Origin: Photobacterium sanguinicancri | GTDB taxonomy: Bacteria; Pseudomonadota; Gammaproteobacteria; Enterobacterales; Vibrionaceae | Assembly: GCF_024346675.1 (NCBI RefSeq) | Contig: NZ_AP024850.1 | Span: forward strand, 806,001-870,000 | Direction of reading: 5' to 3' | Length of the DNA stretch: 64,000 bases | Shown here: one piece after another, positions 46,906 to 55,962 of the stretch | Position numbering within the stretch: the first letter of the stretch is position 1 | How the letters are laid out: each line of letters opens with the position of its first letter | Translations under genes and position numbers: made by a program | Notes under the pieces: model-generated | What the model saw: only the letters and a program-made list of their open reading frames with translations | Database searches by the model: none | What the model was told of the DNA's origin: nothing

Positions 46906-48096
46906 ATGATCACTCGTATGGCTACCTTCCATAACTATCGTTCAGTTGCGAATGATATGAATCGCCAACAAGTCAAAGTTGCTGAAAATCAGCAGCAGTT
47001 AGCATCCGGCAAACGGTTATTAACGGCTGGTGATGACCCTGTTTCATCGATTTATATTCAGAATTTCGATCAACAAAATACTCAAATAGATCAATCGCTG
47101 AAAAGCATCACGATGGCACGAAACCGTCTTAATAATGAAGAAACAGCGGTTGCTGAAGTTGAAAATTTGCTTGATGAAGCAAAGCGAAAATCCATGCTGA
47201 TGGTCAACGGTTCACTATCAGCCGATGACCGTATTGCGCATAAGCAAGATATGCAGGGTTTATACGACTCGTTCATGAACGTAGTGAACAGCCAAGATGA
47301 ATCTGGCAACTTTGTGTTTGCTGGTACGCGTTACAATAAACAACCTTTCTTTCGCGATAACAATGGTGTTGTGGCTTATGCGGGTGACAGTTATCAACGT
47401 ATGGCTAAAGTCTCAGCATCGGTTGATGTACCCATTAACGATGCTGGCGATAAACTCTTTTTAGAGGTTGCTAACCCCTATGGTGATTATCAGCCTGACT
47501 ATGATTTAAAAAGTGGCTCTCTGCTGCTGTTATCTAACGCGACCAATACTAACAACGCTGATAAAGCCGCGTATGACGTGACCTTTACCAATACTGCAGC
47601 TGGAACCAACTATGAGTTATTCCAAAACGGAGTATCGGTGCAGCAAGGTAAATACGAGGCGGATACTGGGATTCAGTGGGGAACGTTACAAGTTGATTTA
47701 GAAGGCGAAATTAAAGATGGCGATAAAATTAGCCTAAATCGCCAAGAGCATGTCAATGTTTTTGAAGCGTTTCGCCGTGGTATCGAATTATCTGATAGCA
47801 GTGTATCAGATGCATCGGCCAGTGCAGAATTACACCAGGTCGCCGCTGAACTGTCTGAAGGGTTTAAACATATTAACCGGGTGCGCTCAGAGGTAGGTAC
47901 ACGCTTACAAACATTGGACCGCCAAGAAGATATGCATCAAGACTTTAAGATTGTCATGAGTGAAGCTCGTGGCACATTAGAGGATTTGGACTATCCAAGT
48001 GCGGTAATTGAATTGAACGAAAACATGATGTCTCTGCAAGCATCGCAACAAGCGTTTGCGAAGACAAAAGATTTGAATTTGTTTAATTATATTTAA
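46906..48096 (+). CDS. flgL: Hook-filament junction protein FlgL
   Basis: Second junction protein (HAP3), 396 residues. The flagellin-like N-terminus has MITRMATFHNYRSVANDMNR and QQLASGKRLLTAGDDPVSS. The C-terminal flagellin-like helix ends with MSLQASQQAFAKTKDLNLF. It is last in the flgKL unit, followed by a strong terminator. Together with flgK it is a FlgN client. Confidence 0.96.
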   Translation: MITRMATFHNYRSVANDMNRQQVKVAENQQQLASGKRLLTAGDDPVSSIYIQNFDQQNTQIDQSLKSITMARNRLNNEETAVAEVENLLDEAKRKSMLMVNGSLSADDRIAHKQDMQGLYDSFMNVVNSQDESGNFVFAGTRYNKQPFFRDNNGVVAYAGDSYQRMAKVSASVDVPINDAGDKLFLEVANPYGDYQPDYDLKSGSLLLLSNATNTNNADKAAYDVTFTNTAAGTNYELFQNGVSVQQGKYEADTGIQWGTLQVDLEGEIKDGDKISLNRQEHVNVFEAFRRGIELSDSSVSDASASAELHQVAAELSEGFKHINRVRSEVGTRLQTLDRQEDMHQDFKIVMSEARGTLEDLDYPSAVIELNENMMSLQASQQAFAKTKDLNLFNYI

Positions 48097-48136
48097 AGCA
48101 CCTAGATGAAAAGGACGATATACGCAGTCCTGTCCT

Positions 48137-48168
48137 AAAAGCCTTTGCGAGTAAGCAAAGGCTTTTTT
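48137..48168. terminator. Terminator after flgL
   Basis: Perfect 12-bp arms AAAAGCCTTTGC / GCAAAGGCTTTT around GAGTAA. It also lies 27 bp beyond the stop of the convergent TPR/glycosyltransferase gene, so it can serve both. Confidence 0.92.
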
Positions 48169-48194
48169 GATCGTGCTAGGTTTACCGTGTTTAC

Positions 48195-50309
48195 TTATTG
48201 ATCTGCAAAGTCGTTTTTAATACGCTGGCTGATGGCTTCAATCATAGGGTATTTATTCCCCATCATTGGTGGGAAGCGGAAGAAAAACTCCTGTTTCTCA
48301 TTCATATCGCCAAAGTACTCCGTTGGCTCTGCAAAGTTCGATTCATTTGAGCCGGCACCATAAACATAACAAGGAGTGGTTGTCGTCACGGTTAACATAT
48401 GTACAGCGGTTGGTGCCGTAAAGACAATATCAAGTGAATTCATAACGGCAGCAGTGGCGAGGAAATCATCACGCAGATCTAATCCTTCAAGCTGAATCAC
48501 TTTCACGCCGCTTAGCTTCTCTATTTTTTTCAATTCTTTGCTGCACTCACCGTACTGCAAGTTGTAGAAGCTAGCATCAGGAAATTGCTTAATAAAGTGC
48601 GCAACTTCATGGGTTTTCAAGAAGTTAATATTACGGGATGCAGACCCTAGACCGCTTCGCCAGCTGATGCCGATTCTGAGCCCTTTACCTGAATGTTGGG
48701 TATCAACCTTGTCTTGCCATTGCTGCTTTAGGTCGGCAGGAAATACACCATAATGAGGTTTAGCCCAGTGTTTGCCCTTTTCTCCATAGATTTCACCACC
48801 AAGACTGCCCGCAGGGATCCAGCTCGTACATTGCTGAACAACCTCGGTTGGAATATCAAGTAAGTGCTTTTCTTGAGAGCGTTTTAGCGGAATGTAGCTA
48901 ACCGTAGGATAGGCGAGTGATAAATAAGGGACAAGTCGCTGATCACAAGCGACAAATACCTTTTTCACACGCTCTATAATAAAGTTGAGGTTATGATAAA
49001 AACGGATTTCATCACCAACGCCTTGTTCAGGTAGAACAATAACCGTTTCTTCTTTTGTTGATAGGCTTGCGTGCCAGCGAGGCATGTCACTCGTATGATT
49101 AACACGCTCATCAAGCTCAATACCCAGTTCATAAGCTGGGTAGTATTCTTGCCAGTTGTTGCGGTGTAAAAACAAGATATGCTGAAGCCAGCGCATTTGT
49201 AAATTGTCAGGAGTCATGCGAAAAACATCAGTAAAATAGCTCTCTGCTTGTTGAATATCGCCTAAGTACCAAGTGACTTCGGCTTTGTAGCTGAGTAATT
49301 CATTGAGTCGTTTTTGAGATGCTCCCACCATGGCTTGATCAATACAATCTATGGTGGCTTGCATTGCTTCTGGTGTGTAGTTATGACGATTTCGTAATAA
49401 ATGAAAGCTACATAAGGTGTACAAATAGCAAATATCGTTATCTTCTGGATAGCGTTGCTTTAACGCTTTGCCCAGAGTTTCACCTTGGATCCACTGTTTG
49501 TCTTTGACGCACATGACGAGCCATTGTTTTTCAATTTGCGCATGTTGGCCAGCTTCTCGGACGAAGTTTTGGCAAACGAGTCGGCCTTCTGAATATTGAT
49601 TTAGTCGGGCATACACTTTGGATAATAAAAGTGCAGCAAGTTCATCGGCAGGATTGATCGATAGTAATCGCTTGAGCTGGTGGGCAGCTTCAATATTTTT
49701 CTCTTGTACCATCAACAACTGTGACCATTTATGAATCGCATCACGGTTATTTTCATCTAACGATAGAATCGCAACAATGAGTTGTTCGGCTTGCTCATTT
49801 TGACCTTGAGTCATCAAGGTCTCGGCAACTGCAAGTGTTTCGGCAATCTCAGTATCGAGTTGTTGTGCTTTATGTTGCTTTATTTGATCGAGCTGTTTTT
49901 GATCGCGTTTGCTGGCACCACGTTGCCCCATTAGCGCGGTAAGCTCTTGCCGCAGTTGCAATGCAGTGGCATTCGTTGGATCGAGGGATAAAACATCTTC
50001 TGTAAAATTCAATGCGTCTTTGTTGCGGCCTTGGGCTTTAATGGCAATAGCAAGATCGAGAATAAGAGAAAGATCTTGAGGCGCTAGGCTCTGAGCATGA
50101 CGAAGTTTTGTTTCAGCGGCAGTAAAATCGTGATCTTCCATATCCAAGACAGAGAGTACTTGTAAAACAGGTAAAGAGTCAGGGGAGGCAGCGAGGATTT
50201 GCTCGAAGATATTTCTCGCCGTCTCTTTTTCACCCTTTTGGTAATGTTCCACCGCTAAGTTAAACGCCTCTTCTAGCGTTAAGGACGTATTACTTGTCTC
50301 GCTCGTCAT
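48195..50309 (-). CDS. TPR protein with glycosyltransferase-like C-terminal domain
   Basis: 704-residue cytosolic protein. The N-terminal half (about 1-370) is a TPR solenoid with repeats such as LEEAFNLAVEHYQKGEKETA and AESYFTDVFRMTPDN. The C-terminal part (about 400-700) has the pattern of GT-B enzymes fused to TPRs: VIVLPEQGVGDEIRFYHNL, GLRIGISWRSGLGS, and the nucleotide-sugar-site-like VFTAPTAVHMLTVTTTTPC. It reads against the flagellar genes, between flgL and the first flagellin. In Pseudomonas the flagellin glycosylation genes lie in this same slot. A role in flagellin O-glycosylation is therefore likely, but it is inferred. Its promoter is in the 309-bp gap shared with the flagellin. 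Confidence 0.78.
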   Translation of the reverse strand: MTSETSNTSLTLEEAFNLAVEHYQKGEKETARNIFEQILAASPDSLPVLQVLSVLDMEDHDFTAAETKLRHAQSLAPQDLSLILDLAIAIKAQGRNKDALNFTEDVLSLDPTNATALQLRQELTALMGQRGASKRDQKQLDQIKQHKAQQLDTEIAETLAVAETLMTQGQNEQAEQLIVAILSLDENNRDAIHKWSQLLMVQEKNIEAAHQLKRLLSINPADELAALLLSKVYARLNQYSEGRLVCQNFVREAGQHAQIEKQWLVMCVKDKQWIQGETLGKALKQRYPEDNDICYLYTLCSFHLLRNRHNYTPEAMQATIDCIDQAMVGASQKRLNELLSYKAEVTWYLGDIQQAESYFTDVFRMTPDNLQMRWLQHILFLHRNNWQEYYPAYELGIELDERVNHTSDMPRWHASLSTKEETVIVLPEQGVGDEIRFYHNLNFIIERVKKVFVACDQRLVPYLSLAYPTVSYIPLKRSQEKHLLDIPTEVVQQCTSWIPAGSLGGEIYGEKGKHWAKPHYGVFPADLKQQWQDKVDTQHSGKGLRIGISWRSGLGSASRNINFLKTHEVAHFIKQFPDASFYNLQYGECSKELKKIEKLSGVKVIQLEGLDLRDDFLATAAVMNSLDIVFTAPTAVHMLTVTTTTPCYVYGAGSNESNFAEPTEYFGDMNEKQEFFFRFPPMMGNKYPMIEAISQRIKNDFADQ

Positions 50310-50466
50310 TGTTTATTCTCAGCTACAGCTATAGTTATGGCTGATTATAAAGCAAGAAGTGTACCTACAGGGAATTCTTGAGCGGGAATAGGCACCCCTT
50401 TGCCACTACGGTTATTCTTTTCTTTGTGATTTATTTTAAGTTATTGAAAATAAATATTTAAGTTTT

Positions 50467-50483
50467 TTGGCACACTTATTGCT
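50467..50483 (+). promoter_or_regulatory. Sigma-54 promoter for the first flagellin gene
   Basis: TTGGCACACTTATTGCT is a near-perfect consensus, with -24 GG at 50469-50470 and -12 GC at 50481-50482. It is 136 bp upstream of the ATG. Confidence 0.93.
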
Positions 50484-50582
50484 AAATGCATGGGGTGGCA
50501 ATAAGCATTGCCGATAATTTAATGATATTAGATAGCTAGTCCCGCTTCATTGTCTTTTGGATTGACTGTTGCGGGTAGGCTG

Positions 50583-50602
50583 TTTCGCTGAAGACAGCGA
50601 AA
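50583..50602 (+). promoter_or_regulatory. Hairpin directly upstream of the flagellin SD
   Basis: Perfect 8-bp arms TTTCGCTG / CAGCGAAA around AAGA end 4 nt before AAAGGAGAG, the SD of the flagellin gene. It may stabilise the mRNA or control ribosome access. Confidence 0.6.
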
Positions 50603-50618
50603 GTCAAAGGAGAGCAAA

Positions 50619-51773
50619 ATGGGTGTAACCGTAAACACCAACGTGTCTGCCATGACTGCGCAGCGTTACCTGAACAAGGCATCAGAAGATCTTGGTCGTT
50701 CAATGGAACGCTTATCGACAGGTGAGAAGATCAATAGTGCAAAAGATGATGCTGCTGGTTTGCAGATTTCTAATCGCTTAGTGGCGCAAACACGCGGCCT
50801 AAACGTTGCAATGCGTAATGCTAACGACGGTATTTCGATTGCTCAAACTGCTGAAGGCGCGATGCAAGAGTCAACCAGCATCCTGCAACGTATGCGTGAC
50901 TTATCCCTTCAATCATCGAACGGCGCAAACTCGGACGATGATCGTGTTGCAATGCAAGAAGAAGTTTCTGCACTGCAAGATGAACTTAACCGTATTGCTG
51001 AAACGACTGCCTTTGGTGGCCGTAAGCTATTGAACGGTACATTTGGTGAAGCTGCATTCCAAATTGGTTCTGATTCTGGTGAAGCTATTATTATGGGTAT
51101 CACTAGTGTGCGTGCCGACCATACTGATATGGGTGGCCAGAAGGTAGTGGCAACCGGTATGGCAGAGCCTACTTGGACTGCGGGTTCAAGTAACGTCATG
51201 AAAATTAAGATTGATGGTGAGGCTTCGCCGTCTATTTCGATCGACCTTATCGAAGGCGATGATATTGAAGAAGTGGCAACACGCATCAATGGTCAGTCTA
51301 ACGGTCGCGTTAATGCATCGGTAACGGAAGAAGGTAAGCTACAAATCTTCTCTGACGAAGGCAGTATTGAAATTGATGGTACAACGAAACTAGCGCAAGG
51401 TGTTGATGCCGCGGGTGCTGCTGCTGATATCTTTGCTGCAGGTGCCACAAGTACTTTAACCACAGTGCAAGAAGTGGATGTTAAGTCCGTAGGGGGCGCG
51501 CAATCTGCGGTCAGTGTTATCGATGCTGCGCTTAAATATATTGATAGCCAACGAGCTGATTTAGGTGCGAAACAGAACCGCCTTGGCCACACTATTAATA
51601 ACTTGGCTAACGTATCTGAAAACGTATCTCAGTCGAATAGTCGAATTCGTGATACTGATTTTGCCAAAGAAACAACAGAGATGACGAAGAGTCAGATCTT
51701 GCAACAAGCAAGTACGTCTATTCTTGCGCAAGCAAAACAAGTACCTCAAGCGGCAATGACGTTACTTCAATAA
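50619..51773 (+). CDS. flaA: Flagellin (sigma-54-dependent, FlaA-like)
   Basis: Filament subunit, 384 residues. The conserved D0/D1 N-terminus ([37 protein letters not shown]) and C-terminus ([20 protein letters not shown]) flank a variable surface region (about 175-285). The sigma-54 promoter and the first position in the tandem pair argue that this is the equivalent of Vibrio FlaA, the core flagellin. Symbol given by that analogy. It shares most of its ends with the second flagellin. A glycosyltransferase candidate is encoded next to it. Confidence 0.95.
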   Translation: MGVTVNTNVSAMTAQRYLNKASEDLGRSMERLSTGEKINSAKDDAAGLQISNRLVAQTRGLNVAMRNANDGISIAQTAEGAMQESTSILQRMRDLSLQSSNGANSDDDRVAMQEEVSALQDELNRIAETTAFGGRKLLNGTFGEAAFQIGSDSGEAIIMGITSVRADHTDMGGQKVVATGMAEPTWTAGSSNVMKIKIDGEASPSISIDLIEGDDIEEVATRINGQSNGRVNASVTEEGKLQIFSDEGSIEIDGTTKLAQGVDAAGAAADIFAAGATSTLTTVQEVDVKSVGGAQSAVSVIDAALKYIDSQRADLGAKQNRLGHTINNLANVSENVSQSNSRIRDTDFAKETTEMTKSQILQQASTSILAQAKQVPQAAMTLLQ

Positions 51774-51791
51774 ACCAAATCACATTTTACT

Positions 51792-51825
51792 AAACGGCAA
51801 GAGGTTTCCTCTTGCCGTTTTTTTT
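51792..51825 (+). terminator. Terminator after the first flagellin gene
   Basis: Perfect 13-bp arms AAACGGCAAGAGG / CCTCTTGCCGTTT around TTT, followed by a T-run. Confidence 0.95.
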
Positions 51826-51919
51826 GCTGTAGTTACGTGCTTTTTTCTGCATTTATCCTATTTCCATAATTCATTGCCTTTGGTGGTTGGCCTTTTTTCT
51901 TATTTTTCAAAAAAAAACT

Positions 51920-51946
51920 TAAAGGTTTTCGAAACCATGCCGTTAC
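51920..51946 (+). promoter_or_regulatory. Sigma-28 (FliA) promoter for the second flagellin gene
   Basis: TAAAG at 51920-51924, exactly 14 nt, then GCCGTTAC at 51939-51946 (6 of 8 with GCCGATAA). It is 77 bp upstream of the ATG. Confidence 0.78.
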
Positions 51947-52022
51947 AACTCTTGAATAAAGATTATAAAGGTTTTGCCGGCTGGGCTGGTCAAGCCATTC
52001 TGAATAAGTAAGGAGATACATT

Positions 52023-53138
52023 ATGGCAGTTACAGTAAATACTAACGTTTCTGCAATGACCGCTCAGCGTTATTTAAACCAAGCGTCTGAAGCGTCTGGC
52101 AAATCAATGGAACGTCTTGCGACTGGTAGTAAGATCAACAGTGCGAAAGATGATGCTGCTGGTCTTCAAATCTCCAACCGTTTGATGACTCAAAGCCGCG
52201 GCCTAGATGTTGCAGTACGAAATGCTAACGATGGTATTTCAATGGCGCAAACCGCTGAAGGTTCAATGCAAGAAACAACTAGCATCCTACAGCGTATGCG
52301 TGACTTGTCTCTACAGTCTTCAAACGGCTCAAACTCTGCAGAAGACCGTGAGTCAATGCAAGGTGAGGTCACAGCACTTCAAGACGAACTTAACCGTATC
52401 GCAGAAACCACGTCTTTCGGTGGTACTAAACTGCTTAATGGTACGTTTAACACGCGTTCTTTCCAAGTGGGTGCGGATTCAGGTGAAGCCGTACAAATGG
52501 AAATTAAAAACGTTCGTGCTGATGAATCAAAAATGGGTGGCCAAGTTCATACTGCTACCAATGGCGCTTCTGCTGGCTGGGAAGTGAAAACAGGTTCATC
52601 ATTAACAATTAAAGTTAATGGTGGCGCAACTATCGATGTTAACGTTAAAGCTGGCGACGATATCGAAGAGCTTGCAACCAAAATTAACGGTGCAGTTGAT
52701 GGTATCAACGCATCAGTAGGTGACGACGGTAAACTACAAGTTGTTTCTGCTGCTGGTGAGTCAGTCACATTTGCTGGTGGTGTTGGTACATCCCTAGGCC
52801 TAACAAGTGGCGCTGGTACGAAAGAAACAATCCAAGATGTTGATATTCAAAATGTTGCAGGCGCACAAAAAGCGGTAGCACTTATTGATAACGCCCTAAA
52901 ATACGTTGATTCAAACCGTGCAGAGCTTGGTGCTTCGCAAAACCGTTTGAACCACACCATTAACAACTTGAATAACGTTAATGAGAACGTATCGGCATCT
53001 AACAGCCGTATCCGTGATACAGACTTCGCGAAAGAAACGACTGAAATGACGAAGAACCAGATTCTTTCTCAAGCTTCTACGTCTATCTTGGCGCAAGCGA
53101 AACAAACGCCACAAGCGGCACTTAGCCTATTAGGTTAA
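52023..53138 (+). CDS. Flagellin (sigma-28-dependent)
   Basis: Second filament subunit, 371 residues. The D0/D1 ends are nearly the same as the first flagellin ([40 protein letters not shown]); the central region (about 170-270) differs and carries a flagellin IN-like block ([20 protein letters not shown]). A sigma-28 promoter, in contrast to the sigma-54 promoter of its neighbour, makes it a late, FlgM-controlled flagellin like V. cholerae FlaB-E. It probably arose by duplication. SD AAGGAG precedes the ATG. Confidence 0.95.
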   Translation: MAVTVNTNVSAMTAQRYLNQASEASGKSMERLATGSKINSAKDDAAGLQISNRLMTQSRGLDVAVRNANDGISMAQTAEGSMQETTSILQRMRDLSLQSSNGSNSAEDRESMQGEVTALQDELNRIAETTSFGGTKLLNGTFNTRSFQVGADSGEAVQMEIKNVRADESKMGGQVHTATNGASAGWEVKTGSSLTIKVNGGATIDVNVKAGDDIEELATKINGAVDGINASVGDDGKLQVVSAAGESVTFAGGVGTSLGLTSGAGTKETIQDVDIQNVAGAQKAVALIDNALKYVDSNRAELGASQNRLNHTINNLNNVNENVSASNSRIRDTDFAKETTEMTKNQILSQASTSILAQAKQTPQAALSLLG

Positions 53139-53150
53139 TCGCTGATAAGA

Positions 53151-53178
53151 CGGCAAGGTGAAGACCTTGCCGTTTTTC
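53151..53178 (+). terminator. Terminator between the second flagellin and flaG
   Basis: Perfect 10-bp arms ACGGCAAGGT / ACCTTGCCGT around GAAG, followed by T. It would reduce readthrough from the flagellin into flaG. Confidence 0.88.
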
Positions 53179-53201
53179 TGTTTACTGGAAGGTAATAGAT
53201 A

Positions 53202-53639
53202 ATGGAAATAAAACCCGTTGCTATATCTCAGCTGCCTTCATCCACTTCTTCGCAACACTCCTCATCTGGCACGAATGTTGCAGATAAATCTGGCAGCACA
53301 ACACCACTTTCTCAATCAAGACACCAAGAGCAAGCTGTAAAAAGTAGCGATCAAGGCAAAACTGATGTTCGCCGTGTGGAACAAACCGTTTCGCTTGAAG
53401 AAAAACAACAAATTCAACAGCAAGAATTGGCAAAAATGGTTGAGAGCATCGAAGAGTTTGTTGGTACTTTAAATAAAGGGCTAGCATTTCGCTTAGACGA
53501 AGACTCTGGTCGGCAAATTATTACCGTTTACGATAAAAAAAGCGGTGAAATTGTCAGGCAGATCCCTGATGAAGATTTATTGTCACTATCTCGTCAGTTA
53601 GCAACACACTCTGGGGGATTGTTTACCACCCAAGTTTAA
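53202..53639 (+). CDS. flaG: FlaG family flagellar protein
   Basis: Small cytosolic or exported protein, 145 residues, thought to affect filament length. A Ser/Gln-rich, disordered N-terminal half precedes the FlaG domain (about 70-140) with FVGTLNKGLAFRLDEDSGRQ and VYDKKSGEIVRQIPDEDLL. It follows a flagellin terminator with only 24 bp to spare, so it may be expressed by partial readthrough. fliD follows after 23 bp. Confidence 0.93.
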   Translation: MEIKPVAISQLPSSTSSQHSSSGTNVADKSGSTTPLSQSRHQEQAVKSSDQGKTDVRRVEQTVSLEEKQQIQQQELAKMVESIEEFVGTLNKGLAFRLDEDSGRQIITVYDKKSGEIVRQIPDEDLLSLSRQLATHSGGLFTTQV

Positions 53640-53662
53640 ATTTGATTCGTTCGAGGATGTAA

Positions 53663-55030
53663 ATGAATATTGGTTCCGCAACGGCGTCTGGCCTTGATAT
53701 CAACACGATGGTGAATAAAATTGTTGATTCTGAGCGTGCCCCGAAAGAAGCGCGGATCAATGAACAACGCGGACAAATCAGCACCACTATCAGTGCCTAC
53801 GGGCAACTCAAAAGCTCCCTTGATGGCATGAAAAACATGATGGCAGACTTTCGCCGTAATGATGCCTTCTCTGCGCGTATGGTCACCGTTGATAACGATG
53901 AAGTACTTAACCCATCGGTTGATGCGGACGCTATTCCTGGTAAATACACCATTGATGTGCAGCAACTCGCACAGTCCCATAAAATTGTCTCAGGCTCATT
54001 TGATGAAAAAGACAAATTAGGTGCGGGTAAACTATCCATCGCCCTTGGCGGTAAGCATTTCAATGTAGAGATACCAGAAGACGAAAGTAAAGCCTTAGAT
54101 GTGGTTCGCCATATTAATCGCCACCCCGCCAATACTGGGGTGATGGCGTCGTTAATTAAAGATGATGTAGGTACTCGCTTAGTCTTATCATCGGATAAAC
54201 CCGGTGAAGATAACACTATTAAGGTCAGGGTTGATGCTCCCATTACGAGCACGCTGCAGAAGTTTGGGTTTAATCCTAATAATGAATTGAACTCGATGAG
54301 TGAAATGCAGGTAGCAAAAGACTCTAGAGTGTTGATTGATGGCTTAGCGGTTGTCACTAGCCAAAACAATGTGATTGAAGATGCGATTAAAGGGGTCGAT
54401 CTCAATTTAGAAAAAGTGACGGATGGTATCGATGTTAAACCCGTAGTGGTTGAAGTCGCTTACGATCGTGACTCCGTTAGAGGCGCAATCGAGCAGTTTG
54501 TTCAAGCTTATAACCAATTTGAGAATACGTCTGAACGGCTCGCGAAATTTGATCCGCAAAGCCAAGAAAAAGGCCCATTAGTGGGTGACAGCATCGTTCG
54601 TATTTCAAATAATCAATTGCGTGCTGCATTTTCAACGCCGCTAGAAAAGGCACCTGAATCACTGTCAACGTTGAGTGAGCTTGGGATCAAGACCACCCTT
54701 GAAGGTAGCTTAGAAATTGATTACAAAGTGCTTGATAAGCACTTAGATAAGAACTTCAGTGATGTGGGTGAGTTTCTTGGTGGGCGAAACGGTTTTGCTC
54801 GTAAAATAGAAGAGTTGATCCACGCTCATACAGGGATCACTGGCAGTATTCGTAGCCGTGAAAATAGCTTAAATGACCAAGTGTTAGATCTTAATAACGA
54901 TCAAGACAAGTTAGATCGACGCATGGACAGTGTGCAAAAGCGAACCTTTGATCAGTTTGCGGCAATGGATAATGCGATGGGTAAAATGCAGAGTCAATTT
55001 GGTTCAATGATGAGTATGATGCCACAGTAA
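53663..55030 (+). CDS. fliD: Filament cap protein FliD
   Basis: Cap at the filament tip that folds flagellin into place, 455 residues. The N-terminal FliD_N block (SATASGLDINTMVNKIVDSE), a variable centre, and the C-terminal FliD_C region (about 220-440) with the terminal coiled coil (LDLNNDQDKLDRRMDSVQKR, then MGKMQSQFGSMMSMM) are present. It lies in the order flaG-fliD-flaI-fliS; in Vibrio fliD is also called flaH. Confidence 0.95.
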   Translation: MNIGSATASGLDINTMVNKIVDSERAPKEARINEQRGQISTTISAYGQLKSSLDGMKNMMADFRRNDAFSARMVTVDNDEVLNPSVDADAIPGKYTIDVQQLAQSHKIVSGSFDEKDKLGAGKLSIALGGKHFNVEIPEDESKALDVVRHINRHPANTGVMASLIKDDVGTRLVLSSDKPGEDNTIKVRVDAPITSTLQKFGFNPNNELNSMSEMQVAKDSRVLIDGLAVVTSQNNVIEDAIKGVDLNLEKVTDGIDVKPVVVEVAYDRDSVRGAIEQFVQAYNQFENTSERLAKFDPQSQEKGPLVGDSIVRISNNQLRAAFSTPLEKAPESLSTLSELGIKTTLEGSLEIDYKVLDKHLDKNFSDVGEFLGGRNGFARKIEELIHAHTGITGSIRSRENSLNDQVLDLNNDQDKLDRRMDSVQKRTFDQFAAMDNAMGKMQSQFGSMMSMMPQ

Positions 55031-55064
55031 AGTGACTTTGGTGTCGTGATAAAGAGATTTCAGT

Positions 55065-55367
55065 ATGCAGCAATTAGATCAGCTAGATGAAAAGTTAGCC
55101 GCCTTATTGGCAACAAACACCGAGTTGGCAACAGAAACAGAGGTTGATTCTGAGCAGCTGCAGCAGTTATTACAGCAACGTGAAGTGTTGCTACAAGAAT
55201 TAATGGCGCACCCAGAACGGTTGAATAAACCACAATGGCAAGCTGCCGTAGAAAGAACATCGTTGTTGCTTGAGCAGATCCGTTACCACAGGGACAGATC
55301 CGCCGGCCAACTTAAACGACTCCAGCACGGGCAACGCTCGATGCAGATTTATAATAAATTTCGGTAA
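55065..55367 (+). CDS. flaI: FlaI/FliT-like flagellar chaperone
   Basis: Small helical protein, 100 residues, in the position of Vibrio flaI between fliD and fliS. Two amphipathic helices (LQQLLQQREVLLQELMAHPE and a basic tail RDRSAGQLKRLQHGQRSM) resemble FliT-type export chaperones that bind FliD. Sequence conservation in this family is low, so the call leans on position. Confidence 0.8.
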   Translation: MQQLDQLDEKLAALLATNTELATETEVDSEQLQQLLQQREVLLQELMAHPERLNKPQWQAAVERTSLLLEQIRYHRDRSAGQLKRLQHGQRSMQIYNKFR

Positions 55368-55378
55368 GGTAAGTAATC

Positions 55379-55789
55379 ATGGCAATGAGAGGCTCTCTTC
55401 AGGCTTATAAACGTGTATCCGTTGATAGCCAGCTAACATCAGCGACCCCACACCGTGTGGTACAAATGCTTATGGCTGGTGCTATCGAGCGTTTAATTCA
55501 AGGTAAAGCAGCCATGCAGCAAGGCTCTATTGCTGTGAAAGGTGAGCGTTTAGGTAAGGCATTGGACATCGTCATAAGCCTACGAGGCTGTTTATCAATG
55601 GAAGATGGTGGTGAAATTGCGACCAACCTTGATTCACTATATGACTTTATGATTCATCAGATCTCTACCGCCAATCAAAACAACGAACCTGAAAAACTGG
55701 ACGACGTTGTTGATATTCTTCGAGAGATAAAATCTGCTTGGGATCAGATCCCAACTGAATTTCATTCAATGACACAGCTTGATAATTAA
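55379..55789 (+). CDS. fliS: Flagellin export chaperone FliS
   Basis: Cytosolic flagellin chaperone, 136 residues. It shows the family four-helix pattern: MRGSLQAYKRVSVDSQLTSA, PHRVVQMLMAGAIERLIQGK and CLSMEDGGEIATNLDSLYDF. It binds the flagellin C-terminus and prevents early polymerisation. It ends the flaG-fliD-flaI-fliS unit; flrA starts 173 bp later. Confidence 0.95.
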   Translation: MAMRGSLQAYKRVSVDSQLTSATPHRVVQMLMAGAIERLIQGKAAMQQGSIAVKGERLGKALDIVISLRGCLSMEDGGEIATNLDSLYDFMIHQISTANQNNEPEKLDDVVDILREIKSAWDQIPTEFHSMTQLDN

Positions 55790-55962
55790 GCAACCACCTC
55801 GCAAAATTACTTCTGGTTTGTACTGGGGTCACAGGTTTTTGTCGTCCCCAGTTGCCATCTGCTGTGCATTTATTACAATAGGCAGTTATGAATTTTGGTA
55901 GCTGTTCCTTTTTAGAATACGCCACAAAATAAAATCCCCCATAAAGGCAGGCAGTTAGACCT

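Larger units (their letters stand above)
50310..50618. other. Divergent region before the first flagellin gene
   Basis: It holds the sigma-54 promoter at 50467-50483 and a leader of about 125 nt. The leader contains the inverted repeat GGCAAT-AAGC-ATTGCC at 50497-50512, a CCCGC / GCGGG pair at 50541-50575 and a hairpin next to the SD. In V. cholerae FlrC binds downstream of the flaA start, so the leader may carry enhancer sites. Confidence 0.6.

Noticed and set aside
50510..50517. GCCGATAA in the flagellin leader as a sigma-28 -10 element
   Set aside because: The -35 position 14 nt upstream reads TGGGG, not TAAAG, so it is not a complete promoter.
53797..54405. 202-codon minus-strand frame
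   Set aside because: Antisense shadow of fliD, which has clear family motifs.
55800..55870. Terminator between fliS and flrA
   Set aside because: A CTGGGG / CCCCAG pair exists, but the loop is about 19 nt and no T-run follows directly.
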